The notes beneath the pieces were generated by a model, which was given only the letters and a program-made list of their open reading frames with translations, ran no database searches and was not told the DNA's origin. Shown here piece after piece: positions 53,247-61,579 of a DNA stretch of 64,000 nt (positions within the stretch are counted from its first letter, which is position 1; each line of letters starts with the position of its first letter). Made by a program: the position numbers and the translations under genes. The DNA lies in assembly GCA_964518905.1 (NCBI GenBank), contig CAZFJL010000013.1, forward strand, positions 21,588 to 85,587. The letters run 5' to 3'. Source of the stretch: RDYZ01 sp964518905 (lineage in GTDB: Bacteria > Cyanobacteriota > Cyanobacteriia > Cyanobacteriales > Geitlerinemataceae).

Positions 53247-54131
53247 ATGATGCGCGTTGCCTCCTTCTTTGCCGGAATTGGAGGGTTTGACCTCGGATTT
53301 GAACGAGCCGGAATGAAGGTTGTCTTTCAATGCGAAATCGACCCGTTTTGCCGTCAAATTTTGCAACGACATTGGCCAAAAATTCCACTTCATGACGACA
53401 TCACCGACCTCGCCCCAACAGCTATCCCTGCCGCTGACCTCTGGAGCGCCGGATGGCCGTGCCAAGACCTCAGCACCGCCAACACCGATCGCCAAGGACT
53501 CGCCGGATCACGAAGCGGACTGTTCTACGTCTTTATGGAGTTGGTTGCAGCAGTTCAGCCACAATGGTTGGTCTTGGAAAATGTGCCGGGGCTCCTCTCG
53601 GCAGAGCATGGAACCGCACTTGAGGCAGTTATCGACACGCTTGAAGCGATCGGGTATTTGGGGGGCTGGGTTTCGTGTAACGCTAGCGATACGGGCTTAC
53701 CCCACCACCGCGATCGCATCTTCTTTATCGCAAGTTTTAGATCGTCGCGTGCCTACGAGTTCTTTGCTGACGGCGGCGAATTGTTTGGGCATCCTCCGGC
53801 GGGAAAATCGGGCGGGTCGCAAGCTCGATCGCCCGTTCGTGACAGCGCTGTCGGAGACTCTCCGCTTGTGGTACAACGTCGCGGCGGCTTCGGGTACACC
53901 TTGGCAAAAAGCATCTGCCCCACGCTACGCGCCCAAACTGGAAAGCATCAAGGCGGCCATTCAGACCGACCAATACTCTGTGGCGAGAAACTTGACCTGG
54001 AACGAGTGGGAGAAACTGATGGGGTTTCCCCCCGGTTGGACGGTCGCCGAGGGCGACTCATTGGTAATGCCGTCGTCCCCGGAATCGCCGAATGGATCGG
54101 ACGAAAAATTATCCGAATCGCCAACGCCTAA
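53247..54131 (+). CDS. DNA (cytosine-5) methyltransferase of the restriction-modification system
   Basis: From ATG 53247 the protein has 294 residues. It has motif I VASFFAGIGGFDLGFERAG, motif IV with the catalytic Cys72 (GWPCQDLS), motif VI ENVPGLLS, motif VIII TGLPHHRDRIFFIAS, a target-recognition region with ICPTLRAQTGKHQGGHSDRP, and motif X RLIGNAVVPGIAEWIGRKI. It is compact but complete. It is transcribed divergently from the controller and HNH genes and should protect the host from that nuclease. A second long frame overlaps it, described separately. Confidence 0.92.
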   Translation: MMRVASFFAGIGGFDLGFERAGMKVVFQCEIDPFCRQILQRHWPKIPLHDDITDLAPTAIPAADLWSAGWPCQDLSTANTDRQGLAGSRSGLFYVFMELVAAVQPQWLVLENVPGLLSAEHGTALEAVIDTLEAIGYLGGWVSCNASDTGLPHHRDRIFFIASFRSSRAYEFFADGGELFGHPPAGKSGGSQARSPVRDSAVGDSPLVVQRRGGFGYTLAKSICPTLRAQTGKHQGGHSDRPILCGEKLDLERVGETDGVSPRLDGRRGRLIGNAVVPGIAEWIGRKIIRIANA

Positions 54132-54138
54132 CGACTAG
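53392..54138 (+). CDS. overlapping +1-frame ORF with C5-methylase-like C-terminal motif (uncertain)
   Basis: A frame that overlaps the methyltransferase is open from 53320; from ATG 53392 it encodes 248 residues. Its product begins with a Ser/Thr/Pro-rich region (SAPPTPIAKDSPDHEADC), then HNGWSWKMCRGSS. It ends with NLTWNEWEKLMGFPPGWT, resembling the C-terminal LMGFPxGWT element of many phage and bacterial cytosine methylase-related proteins. Because the methyltransferase frame is itself complete in the same DNA, this could be a dual-coded accessory protein or an accidental open frame in GC-rich DNA. I list it at low confidence because the motif is hard to dismiss. Confidence 0.35.
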   Translation: MTTSPTSPQQLSLPLTSGAPDGRAKTSAPPTPIAKDSPDHEADCSTSLWSWLQQFSHNGWSWKMCRGSSRQSMEPHLRQLSTRLKRSGIWGAGFRVTLAIRAYPTTAIASSLSQVLDRRVPTSSLLTAANCLGILRRENRAGRKLDRPFVTALSETLRLWYNVAAASGTPWQKASAPRYAPKLESIKAAIQTDQYSVARNLTWNEWEKLMGFPPGWTVAEGDSLVMPSSPESPNGSDEKLSESPTPND

Positions 54139-54974
54139 GCCACGTCCGAAATCAACGCCGTGATCGCCCCCGGCGTCAGCAAATGCGCCCGATCGAGCAC
54201 CACATCCGCCCCCGCGCGACGTAGCCCTTCCCGATACGGCTCACACCGATCGCCCGTCACATGCGGCGGCAATACCCCCACCGCATACCACCGCCGATCG
54301 CCCGGTCGCTGGTCGATCGCCTTAACGATCGTCTGCATATCCGCCACCGTATCGCCCACATAAATCGCGGGGATACCGTCCGCAGCCGTGAAGCCGAAGC
54401 GCGGCTCGATCTGAGCGATCGCGTCAAACAACCCCGCCGGGTCGGGTTTGCCCGGTGCGTCGTCCATTGCGACCAGTACGGGATCGACAAGGCCAATGCG
54501 ATCGCAGGTTACGTAAGTCGCAGAGGGGCGGGTTGCACCGCTGAAGAAGCCCCAACCGATCCCCGCTGCGGTTAAGCTCTCGAAATAAGCGCGATCGAGC
54601 AAGAGCGGTTCATCGCAGATGTAGCCCGTGAGTTTGTCGGGATCGGAGCCGCGATAGCGAGCTTGGAAAAAGGTGACGATTTCGTCGTAGGTGATCGCGA
54701 TCGAGTCGCGCGATCGCCCCTGCGATTCAACCTGGCGGGCGATGAATTCCTGGGACGCTTCCCAATCGTTATTCCAGACCCCCTCAGATTTCAGCGCATC
54801 GATCGCCTCGGGACTCGGACGAAACGCCCCCCCAGTGAAATGTTCCACCGTATCCGCCAGCGCCCGCCGATACGACCCGCCCACATCCCGCACCACGCCA
54901 TCAATATCAAACACAACGATCGCCCGGCGATCAGTTTCGCGAGACTCAGCCCCAGCCGTCACAGAAGTAGTCAC
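54135..54974 (-). CDS. HAD-superfamily hydrolase, cyanobacterial TIGR01548-like
   Basis: The 279-residue protein has HAD motif I VVFDIDGVVRDVGGSYRRAL with both catalytic Asp, motif II FFSGATRPS, the motif III Lys region DDAPGKPDPAGLF, and motif IV AIYVGDTVADMQTIVKA. GVWNNDWEASQEFIAR follows the cap entry. The overall pattern matches a HAD subfamily found mainly in cyanobacteria, whose substrate is unknown to me. It ends convergently to the methyltransferase, overlapping the second frame by four bases. Confidence 0.88.
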   Translation of the reverse strand: MTTSVTAGAESRETDRRAIVVFDIDGVVRDVGGSYRRALADTVEHFTGGAFRPSPEAIDALKSEGVWNNDWEASQEFIARQVESQGRSRDSIAITYDEIVTFFQARYRGSDPDKLTGYICDEPLLLDRAYFESLTAAGIGWGFFSGATRPSATYVTCDRIGLVDPVLVAMDDAPGKPDPAGLFDAIAQIEPRFGFTAADGIPAIYVGDTVADMQTIVKAIDQRPGDRRWYAVGVLPPHVTGDRCEPYREGLRRAGADVVLDRAHLLTPGAITALISDVA

Positions 54975-55284
54975 GATCGATACCCAACTTTAAATCTTAG
55001 GATTAACCGCTCAACTTACCGCGTCGTCACGGTCTGGGCCAACCCTTGCGCTAATGTTTTTACGGGGAAACCGGGGAATTCGCGCCCGATCGACCGCAGG
55101 CGATCGCCGCTTTCACAAAGAACTTTGACGATGCGTATTTTGTTCCGAGCGGCAAGCCCGTATAATGGTAATTTGCAAAAGCATTGTCCGATCCGTTCGA
55201 GCGTAAGTTTGCCGCCTGTTCGAGTAAATCCGCGCCGAGCCACATAGAAGGCATTGACTACCCCGTTTCCGGAGGTTAACTTAC

Positions 55285-55671
55285 TTGACTACTGAGACCA
55301 ACACGATCGTATCCATTCCCGTCGAGAAAAAATCGGCACTCACCCTCGCGATGGAAGCTGTCATCGCGAACAATGCTCGTTTCATGCTGAAAGTCCTGTG
55401 GCTGGGTGCGAACGTTGCCCTGGCTGTAGATCAGATCGTCGGCAAAGGCAGCAGCCCGCTAACGACGTATTTCTTCTGGCCGCGCAATGACGCTTGGGAA
55501 GAACTCAAAACCGAGCTGGAATCGAAGCACTGGATCACCGAAGTCGAGCGCGTTGAGCTACTCAACAAAGCGACCGAAGTCATCAACTACTGGCAAGAAG
55601 AAGGCCAACGTAAGTCGATGGCACAAGCGCAAAAGCGTTTCCCCGATGTGGGCTTCACCGGCAGCAAGTAA
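55285..55671 (+). CDS. 30S ribosomal protein PSRP-3 (Ycf65/cS23)
   Basis: The 128-residue protein contains MLKVLWLGANVALAVDQIVG and GSSPLTTYFFWPRNDAWEEL, then LLNKATEVINYWQEEG, which identify the Ycf65 family. It is a cyanobacteria- and plastid-specific small-subunit ribosomal protein. The start is TTG 55285, supported by GGAGGT at 55271-55276; the next ATG would remove conserved N-terminal sequence. Two hairpins follow the stop codon. Confidence 0.93.
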   Translation: MTTETNTIVSIPVEKKSALTLAMEAVIANNARFMLKVLWLGANVALAVDQIVGKGSSPLTTYFFWPRNDAWEELKTELESKHWITEVERVELLNKATEVINYWQEEGQRKSMAQAQKRFPDVGFTGSK

Positions 55672-55681
55672 GCCGGAGGTA

Positions 55682-55708
55682 CGAACGGATCGCGAGCTAA
55701 TCCGTTCG
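55682..55708 (+). other. hairpin after PSRP-3 gene
   Basis: CGAACGGAT and ATCCGTTCG are perfect nine-base complementary arms around CGCGAGCTA, just after the stop. It lacks a T-tract and precedes the real terminator, so a regulatory or stabilising role is possible. Confidence 0.6.
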
Positions 55709-55719
55709 CTTCGCTGAAT

Positions 55720-55759
55720 AACCCGCGTTTGGTAGCAGTCTACTGAGCGCGGGTTTTGC
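55720..55759 (+). terminator. Rho-independent terminator of the PSRP-3 gene
   Basis: AACCCGCG (55720-55727) and CGCGGGTT (55748-55755) enclose a 20-base loop, with a T-rich tail. Confidence 0.7.
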
Positions 55760-55875
55760 TTTGATGGTATGCATGGCCTAGATGGTCGTATAACGGTTTC
55801 AGGGGATAGGATGCTCAACCTTTAGCCTGTGGATTTTGTGAGGGATGAGAGCGTATCGCATACATCCTAAAATTG

Positions 55876-57909
55876 CTATACGTTAGTCGAAGGCTGATGA
55901 ATCGGAATCCGAATTTTAAATTGAGTGCCGATGCCCATTTCAGAGGAGCAGAGCAGTTCGCCACGGTGCTGTTCGCAAATGATTTGGTAGCTGATTGATA
56001 AGCCCAAGCCGGTTCCTTTGCCGACTGGTTTGGTGGTGAAAAAGGGATCAAAAATTCGCGATCGCACCGCCTCTGGAATTCCCGTGCCATTGTCTGAGAT
56101 TTCAATTTCAATTTGATCGCCTTGAGCGCTATCTGGCGCGGCGGCGATGAGTTGCGTCGTAATCGTAATCTTCGGTTTGAGCTGATCGTTGGGCTTACGT
56201 ATCACGTCTAGGGCATGAATAGCGTTATCAAGCAAATTCATAAAGACTTGATTTAGCTTGGCGGCATAACATTCCACCTCTCCGACAAAGGCGTAGTTCT
56301 TTACAACTTCGATCGCGCAAAGACCCGTTTTTTCTTTCAGTTGATTCTGCAAAATAATGAGCGTATTATCAATGCCTTCATGGATATTAACGGGCTTCAC
56401 CTGGGCTTCATCTAGTCGGGAAAAGTTGCGCAATGAGGCGACGATACTACAGACACGTTTCGCCCCTTCCATCATCGACACGATCAAGGGAGGAAAATCC
56501 GATACAACAAAATCAATATCTTTTGATTCGAGCAGATCGTGAATTTCTGCCGTGGGGTTAGGATAACTATCGCGGTAGATTTCGACGACTTCAAGTAGGT
56601 CTTCGGTATAAACTTGGGTATGGACTAGGTTGCCGTAAATAAAATTAATGGGGTTATTGATTTCGTGGGCAACTCCGGCGACCAGTTGTCCCAAGCTGGA
56701 CATCTTTTCGGTTTGGACAAGCTGAAGCTGGGCTTGTTTTAGTTCGTCTAGTGTTTCATTTAATTCAAGATTGCGAGTTTCGAGGGTTTGAAATGCGGCT
56801 CGAAGTTGCTCATTCATGTAGTTAAATGCTTTCGCTAAGGTTCCCAGTTCATTAGTCTCATTTTCTTGTAATGAAACGGTTTGAAATTTTCCTTGACTAA
56901 TGGATGTTGCAGCTTGGGTAAGTTGCTGCAACTGGGGTAAAAAATAGCGTGAGAGGGTGATGCCAATCAGGACAGAAATGATCGCCACCACCATTAATAC
57001 AGCTAACATTTGCCCTAGCAGTTGTCGCAGCGGTGCGAAGACATCACGGGTGGGTAATTCCACGACCACACGCCAGTTGACGCTATAGATTAAAGAACTC
57101 GTGCCGAGGGTTGCTTGGCCCCGTAGGCCACGATAGCGTTGGAGGCTCCTCGGCTGGAAATTAAGCAGTCGATCGCGCAGTGGTGTATCGAGTAGAGGCG
57201 CAAGGGGCTGCTGTTGTTCCGTCGTAATTTCGCCGGTGTGGGTCTGGGCTAGAACCCGATTTTGTTGATCGAGGAGGTAGATATAACCCCGTTCGGTGGG
57301 TGAGACCTGGGATACGAGGAGGTTGAGAAATTGGAGGTTGAGTCGGGCTACGAGAACCGCTTGGACTTGATTGTTAGCATCCAAAATCGGCATCGCTAAA
57401 TTCATAAATAGCAAGTTGTAGCGTGCATCGAATTCGACGGGGCCGGTATAGCGATCGCCCTGCTCTACGACTTTATTGACCGGGACTTGAGCGAATGTTC
57501 GTAGAGCTATGTGGGTGGCTGTCTGGCGGTAGTAGGGGGCGATGGCACTCCGGACGGCTCCCAGGCGATCGATGATTGCGACGGTGTCATAGGCGTCATT
57601 GGATCGTGTTAATCCCTCTAGCAAATCTCTCTGAATGCTGGGATCGAGATCCGCAAGTCCTCTGATTTTGCTGAGGTACATCATTTGCAATTGCAATTCG
57701 TCAAGGTAGCGCGTGGTTTGGCTGGCGATCGCCTCGGCGCGTTGTTCTTGCAATTGCCACGCGGTTTGTAGTTCTAACTTTGAGGTGAGTTGTAGAAAAA
57801 TGCCGCCAACGATCACTAGGTTGATGATGACCCATAACACTAAGCCGTAGCGTAAAAGGGTCGCGATCGACCAACGAAACCATGGATTTATAAACATTAA
57901 AAAAATCAC
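55876..57909 (-). CDS. membrane sensor histidine kinase (dCache-HAMP-HisKA)
   Basis: The 677-residue protein has helices at about 20-42 and 298-322 flanking an extracytoplasmic Cache sensor (residues 45-290). HAMP and coiled coil lie at about 320-400. The kinase core has the H-box SSLGQLVAGVAHEINNP (phosphoryl-accepting His415), the N-box NLLDNAIHALD, and G-boxes EIEISDNGTGIPEAV and GKGTGLGLSISYQIICEQHR. It is a complete orphan kinase with no response regulator nearby. Ligand and partner are not predictable. Confidence 0.94.
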   Translation of the reverse strand: MIFLMFINPWFRWSIATLLRYGLVLWVIINLVIVGGIFLQLTSKLELQTAWQLQEQRAEAIASQTTRYLDELQLQMMYLSKIRGLADLDPSIQRDLLEGLTRSNDAYDTVAIIDRLGAVRSAIAPYYRQTATHIALRTFAQVPVNKVVEQGDRYTGPVEFDARYNLLFMNLAMPILDANNQVQAVLVARLNLQFLNLLVSQVSPTERGYIYLLDQQNRVLAQTHTGEITTEQQQPLAPLLDTPLRDRLLNFQPRSLQRYRGLRGQATLGTSSLIYSVNWRVVVELPTRDVFAPLRQLLGQMLAVLMVVAIISVLIGITLSRYFLPQLQQLTQAATSISQGKFQTVSLQENETNELGTLAKAFNYMNEQLRAAFQTLETRNLELNETLDELKQAQLQLVQTEKMSSLGQLVAGVAHEINNPINFIYGNLVHTQVYTEDLLEVVEIYRDSYPNPTAEIHDLLESKDIDFVVSDFPPLIVSMMEGAKRVCSIVASLRNFSRLDEAQVKPVNIHEGIDNTLIILQNQLKEKTGLCAIEVVKNYAFVGEVECYAAKLNQVFMNLLDNAIHALDVIRKPNDQLKPKITITTQLIAAAPDSAQGDQIEIEISDNGTGIPEAVRSRIFDPFFTTKPVGKGTGLGLSISYQIICEQHRGELLCSSEMGIGTQFKIRIPIHQPSTNV

Positions 57910-58117
57910 ACAACAAATTCACAAAGTTAATTCACAAAAGCCCAGGACATACCCGTCGCACCTGCGAGGAGTAACCATTCTTGAGCGGGTTAGATTTAGG
58001 TAGAATCACCACCTGGGTTATCGAGCAAACTATCGCCACAATTCCAAGGTATGACTTCGGTCATGTTGCACCATTAGCCGGAATCGCGCGACATAGTGCC
58101 TTTAACAGCGCCTTTAA

Positions 58118-59362
58118 CTAAGTGACTTCAATCGCTTCTTCTCGCGATAGATCGGCGGCAAGATTAAAGGCTTGGGGGCCGCCGATGAGCTGGAGCGATC
58201 GCCGAACAAAGGAGTCATCGACTAAATCCGAGGCAATTTGCTCCGAGGTGAGGTCTCGCAAAAAGATTAACGGATCAATGATAGTGCCGTTCTTGCTGCT
58301 ACCCACGAGGGTCTGTCTGAGTTCGTCAACGAGATTACGGGTATAGGACGCAAAGGGAAACGGCTGAAAACCAATCCGTGGCGATCGCCATTCCGGATGT
58401 AGCACGGCGTCATGACGATAGTAGAAATCGGTGTCGTAATTGGTCAGCACGCGACTGAGCACGTCCGCCGAAAAGGGCATGTATTGCCCACCATCCTTCG
58501 ACAAAATATGAGCCAGTTCGCGGCGGTTGGTTCTCGACCACTGTTGCGACTTGACGAGGGCGTTCACCACGGCTTGAGTCCAATCTGGGCGTTGGCGCAG
58601 GTCGTCCTCGTGCATAAACACGACACAACAGGCGTGATCTCGCCAAACATCTCCTGTCAGACGCAACACCTTACCCGCTTGAAGGGTTTCCGCCGCTGAG
58701 TTAAAGGGTTCAGCGACGATGTAGCCTGCGATTCGCTGGGCTTGCAATTCGGCTAACATCGCGGCGGGGGGTAAGACCCTAAGGGCAACCTGCCGATCGC
58801 CCAGACCGGTGGGGGGAATCGTCATGACGGGTTCTAACCCATGCTGGCGGAGCAGCATTTGCAAGACGATGTTGTGGATCGAGAGCCAAGAGGGAACGGC
58901 GATCGTGCGTCCGGCGAGATCCTCGGGTTGGTTGATTTCGGGTAACACGGTGATAGCGGAGCCGTTGGTATGATTCCAGGCCACGACCTTGCCGGGGAAT
59001 TTCGCACCGTAGCGCACCCACATCGTTGTAGGCATCAGGAGATGAATGACATTCACCTCTCGTGCGATAAAGGCTTGGGCGATGGCGTCCCAACTTTGAA
59101 ATTTAACGGGGGGTGCAACCTCCAGCCCCTCGGCCTGATAAAACCCTTTATCCTTGGCGGCGAGCAGGGGCGATGCGTCGGTAATCGGTAGATAACCCAC
59201 GCGCACCTGGGGATTGTCTTTGGCGTGTCGTTTTGTCCTATAGCATCCGGTCGCAAGGGTTGCAGAGACCGCAAACAAGCTGGCGAATTTCAAAAACTGT
59301 CGCCGATCGAGGAACCGATGATCGCTCGTGGTGAGGAAAGGTTGCGGTGGTGTATATCTCAA
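58118..59362 (-). CDS. orphan NrtA/CmpA/SsuA-like ABC binding lipoprotein
   Basis: The 414-residue protein starts with a twin-arginine-like leader (LDRRQFLKFASLFAVSATLA) and a lipobox ATGC with Cys40, so it is predicted to be a membrane-anchored lipoprotein. The body has the NMT1/NrtA pattern VRVGYLPITDASPLLAAKDK, GFYQAEGLEV, VNVIHLLMPTTMW, GRTIAVPSWLSIHNIVLQML and CCVVFMHEDDLRQRPDWTQA. Relatives bind nitrate, bicarbonate, sulfonates or thiamine precursors. No permease or ATPase gene is adjacent, so it may serve a remote transporter or act as a sensor partner. Confidence 0.88.
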   Translation of the reverse strand: MRYTPPQPFLTTSDHRFLDRRQFLKFASLFAVSATLATGCYRTKRHAKDNPQVRVGYLPITDASPLLAAKDKGFYQAEGLEVAPPVKFQSWDAIAQAFIAREVNVIHLLMPTTMWVRYGAKFPGKVVAWNHTNGSAITVLPEINQPEDLAGRTIAVPSWLSIHNIVLQMLLRQHGLEPVMTIPPTGLGDRQVALRVLPPAAMLAELQAQRIAGYIVAEPFNSAAETLQAGKVLRLTGDVWRDHACCVVFMHEDDLRQRPDWTQAVVNALVKSQQWSRTNRRELAHILSKDGGQYMPFSADVLSRVLTNYDTDFYYRHDAVLHPEWRSPRIGFQPFPFASYTRNLVDELRQTLVGSSKNGTIIDPLIFLRDLTSEQIASDLVDDSFVRRSLQLIGGPQAFNLAADLSREEAIEVT

Positions 59363-59598
59363 TTCAGTTCGTATTCATTCGTCTTACCTAATGAGACTAC
59401 GTGAAAAATTCTGCGAAAAGTGTGTAATTTAGTGCAGAATGGCGAACCGCGATCGTCCGCCAGTCAGTACCGTGACCTTTCGTGGCTCGATTACGATTCC
59501 CGCCATTCTCAGTTTGCGCGATGGTTTCTGTTAGCGGCTCCTGATGCTGCTCGCCCTGCTCGATCGACCTAAGCCCTGAACGCTTAAACCCTCAGCAC

Positions 59599-60270
59599 TC
59601 AGGTGGCTGAATCAATCTGATCGAGCGCGATTTTAGCTTGCGTAACAACCTGAACATCGGTGTCATCCATCATCCGTTGAAGCCAGCCCCGCGCCCGATC
59701 GCCGCCGAGACTCCCCAACGCTTGAGCCGTCCGAAACCGCACCTGGGAATCGTCGTGACACATAAACGTTTCGAGCTGATCAATCACCGACGCATCACCG
59801 AGATCACCGATCGCGCCGATCGCCGTCGCCACCAATAAATCATTATCGCTAGCCAGGGCATCGAGCAACACCTCGATCGCCTTGGGCTGGCCCATTTCCG
59901 ACAGCGCCGCCACAATACTCAAGCGCAACAACCAATCCGAGGTTTCGTGATACAGCGCCGCCAAGTCCTCGTACGCTTCCTTAAACCCTAAAGCTCCGAG
60001 GGAATCCGCCGCCGCCGCTTTCACATCGAGTTCGCTATCGTTGTGCAGCCGATCGCGCAACAGTTCCAGCGACACAACTCGATCCGCATTGCCAATTTTG
60101 GCGATTTTGCTCACCGCCGCGTAACGCACACGAGCATTGGCGTGAGTAATGAGAGGCGTAACCAGGGTCAGCGCTTCCTCGTGGGATAGCGTCTCAAGTT
60201 GGTTAAGACCGGAAATGCAGTCACCGTAGTCCGAGGATTGCAACAGGTCACGGGCAGAAACAGAAGCCAT
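59599..60270 (-). CDS. nblB: HEAT-repeat phycobilisome degradation protein NblB-like
   Basis: The 223-residue protein consists of HEAT/PBS-lyase repeats throughout (ANARVRYAAVSKIAKIGNAD; ELDVKAAAADSLGALGFKEA; DSQVRFRTAQALGSLGGDRA). It starts MASVSARDLLQSSDYGDCIS and has the length and repeat layout I know for NblB, related to CpcE/F bilin lyases. NblB takes part in dismantling the light-harvesting phycobilisome during nutrient starvation. A CpcE-type lyase is a weaker alternative, since no cpc genes are adjacent. Confidence 0.85.
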   Translation of the reverse strand: MASVSARDLLQSSDYGDCISGLNQLETLSHEEALTLVTPLITHANARVRYAAVSKIAKIGNADRVVSLELLRDRLHNDSELDVKAAAADSLGALGFKEAYEDLAALYHETSDWLLRLSIVAALSEMGQPKAIEVLLDALASDNDLLVATAIGAIGDLGDASVIDQLETFMCHDDSQVRFRTAQALGSLGGDRARGWLQRMMDDTDVQVVTQAKIALDQIDSAT

Positions 60271-60352
60271 AAATAAGGTGTTTATATCCGATGGAGTGGT
60301 CGATCGAGAGGCTAAAACGAAACGAAAAAAAGATCTTAAAAAGCCGGAATCA

Positions 60353-60823
60353 TTAAGATTCGATCACTGCCATCGTGCGGATAATGTCACCGCGCGTCAG
60401 GATGCCGACGAGAGCTGTCGTCTCCGCATCGACGACGATTAGGCGATGCACTTGCTTGTCGTGCATGAGCCGCGCGGCCTCGCGAATGGACTTATCTGGA
60501 GCGATCGTCACGATATGCCCCGAGAACATCACCTCACCGACCGTCTGGCCGATCGCTTTGTGCAATTCCTTTTCGTAGCGTCCAGGGTTATCGAGATAGA
60601 TCACGCTATCGAGAATCTTGATAAAAGCCGGTTGGCGCACGTCGGTTTCGCGCCACATCAGATCGGTTTCCGAGATGACACCGACCAGCTTGCCGTGATC
60701 ATCGAGCACGGGCAAACCGCTGATACGCTGTTTCGCCAGGATTTCGATCGCCGTTTGTATCGGAGTCTGAGGCTGAACCGAAATCGGCTCGCGGGTCATG
60801 ATATCGGCAACAGTTTTGGTCAT
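60353..60823 (-). CDS. CBS-domain pair protein
   Basis: From ATG 60823 the protein has 156 residues; the open frame runs 51 codons further upstream but that part has no family features. Two CBS domains are visible: VADIMTREPISVQPQTPIQT with ISGLPVLDDHGKLVGVISET, and VGEVMFSGHIVTIAPDKSIR with VHRLIVVDAETTALVGILTR. Such domains bind adenosyl nucleotides and sense energy state. No catalytic domain is attached. Confidence 0.9.
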   Translation of the reverse strand: MTKTVADIMTREPISVQPQTPIQTAIEILAKQRISGLPVLDDHGKLVGVISETDLMWRETDVRQPAFIKILDSVIYLDNPGRYEKELHKAIGQTVGEVMFSGHIVTIAPDKSIREAARLMHDKQVHRLIVVDAETTALVGILTRGDIIRTMAVIES

Positions 60824-61100
60824 GGTGTCGCGCTCTAGATGGTGTCGTTGAGATCCGCCGTACTGGCTCGGCGTATGCAAAAAGTATAAACGGTGACCAG
60901 TAGCACCGTACGATCTCTCGGGGGTGAAGATCTCGCCTCTCTCAAGCGTGATCGTTAACATGTGTGATGTATACATTTGTGTGTGGAGGCGTTACGTCGC
61001 CGCCGTACCGATTTCCCCCGCAGATCGTCAGTGATGATCTGCCAAACACGGGATCATCTTTTTTGTTTACACCGTCTGCGACTCGATCGCCCTTTCAGCC

Positions 61101-61463
61101 ATGACCGATCTCAACACACCCAACCCCGTCACCAGTGACACCACACATCTCGCCGAAGGGAGTAGCGAGATGCCGACCATACCGACCGTCTATGTTTGTC
61201 AGTATCGAAGCTGCCACGATCGCGGCTCAGAACAAACCCTCGCGGCATTCATCGATCAGCTACCGGACGGGACGATCGCCGTCGCCTCCAGGTGCATGGG
61301 TCAATGCAGTTCCGGCCCGACGGTGCGGATTGCCACAGACGAAACTTGGTACTGTCGCGTGCAAGCCGACAATGTTGAAACCATCGTCAATCAACACATC
61401 ATTGGCGGCGAGACCGTAACGGAAAAACTCAACCCGCGTTTACATCGAACGTTCTACGGCTAA
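61101..61463 (+). CDS. thioredoxin-fold [2Fe-2S] ferredoxin-like protein
   Basis: The 120-residue protein has TVYVCQYRSCHDRGSEQTLA and ASRCMGQCSSGPTVRI. Its four cysteines (C-x4-C ... C-x3-C) match the thioredoxin-like 2Fe-2S ferredoxins related to NuoE and Cyanobacterial ferredoxin-like proteins. The N-terminal 35 residues are Thr/Ser-rich and probably disordered. An electron-transfer role in the cytoplasm is inferred. Confidence 0.88.
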   Translation: MTDLNTPNPVTSDTTHLAEGSSEMPTIPTVYVCQYRSCHDRGSEQTLAAFIDQLPDGTIAVASRCMGQCSSGPTVRIATDETWYCRVQADNVETIVNQHIIGGETVTEKLNPRLHRTFYG

Positions 61464-61496
61464 ACCGAACAGCGATCGCGACCCGAATCGCCCAAT

Positions 61497-61523
61497 AAAA
61501 AAACCGATCTCTTTCGAGATCGG
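61497..61523 (-). terminator. Rho-independent terminator of desC
   Basis: On the minus strand CCGATCTC-GAAA-GAGATCGG forms a perfect eight-base stem with a GAAA tetraloop, followed by T7. It lies 60 bases after the desC stop. Confidence 0.95.
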
Positions 61524-61579
61524 CTTAACAAGATCGCTACGTGAAGCGTGACGCGAACGAACGACGATCGCTATCCGAA

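Noticed and set aside
55016..55243. 75-codon minus-strand frame upstream of the PSRP-3 gene
   Set aside because: No family features. It would occupy the promoter region of PSRP-3, and the overlapping frame at 55060-55254 is equally open, as expected of GC-rich DNA.
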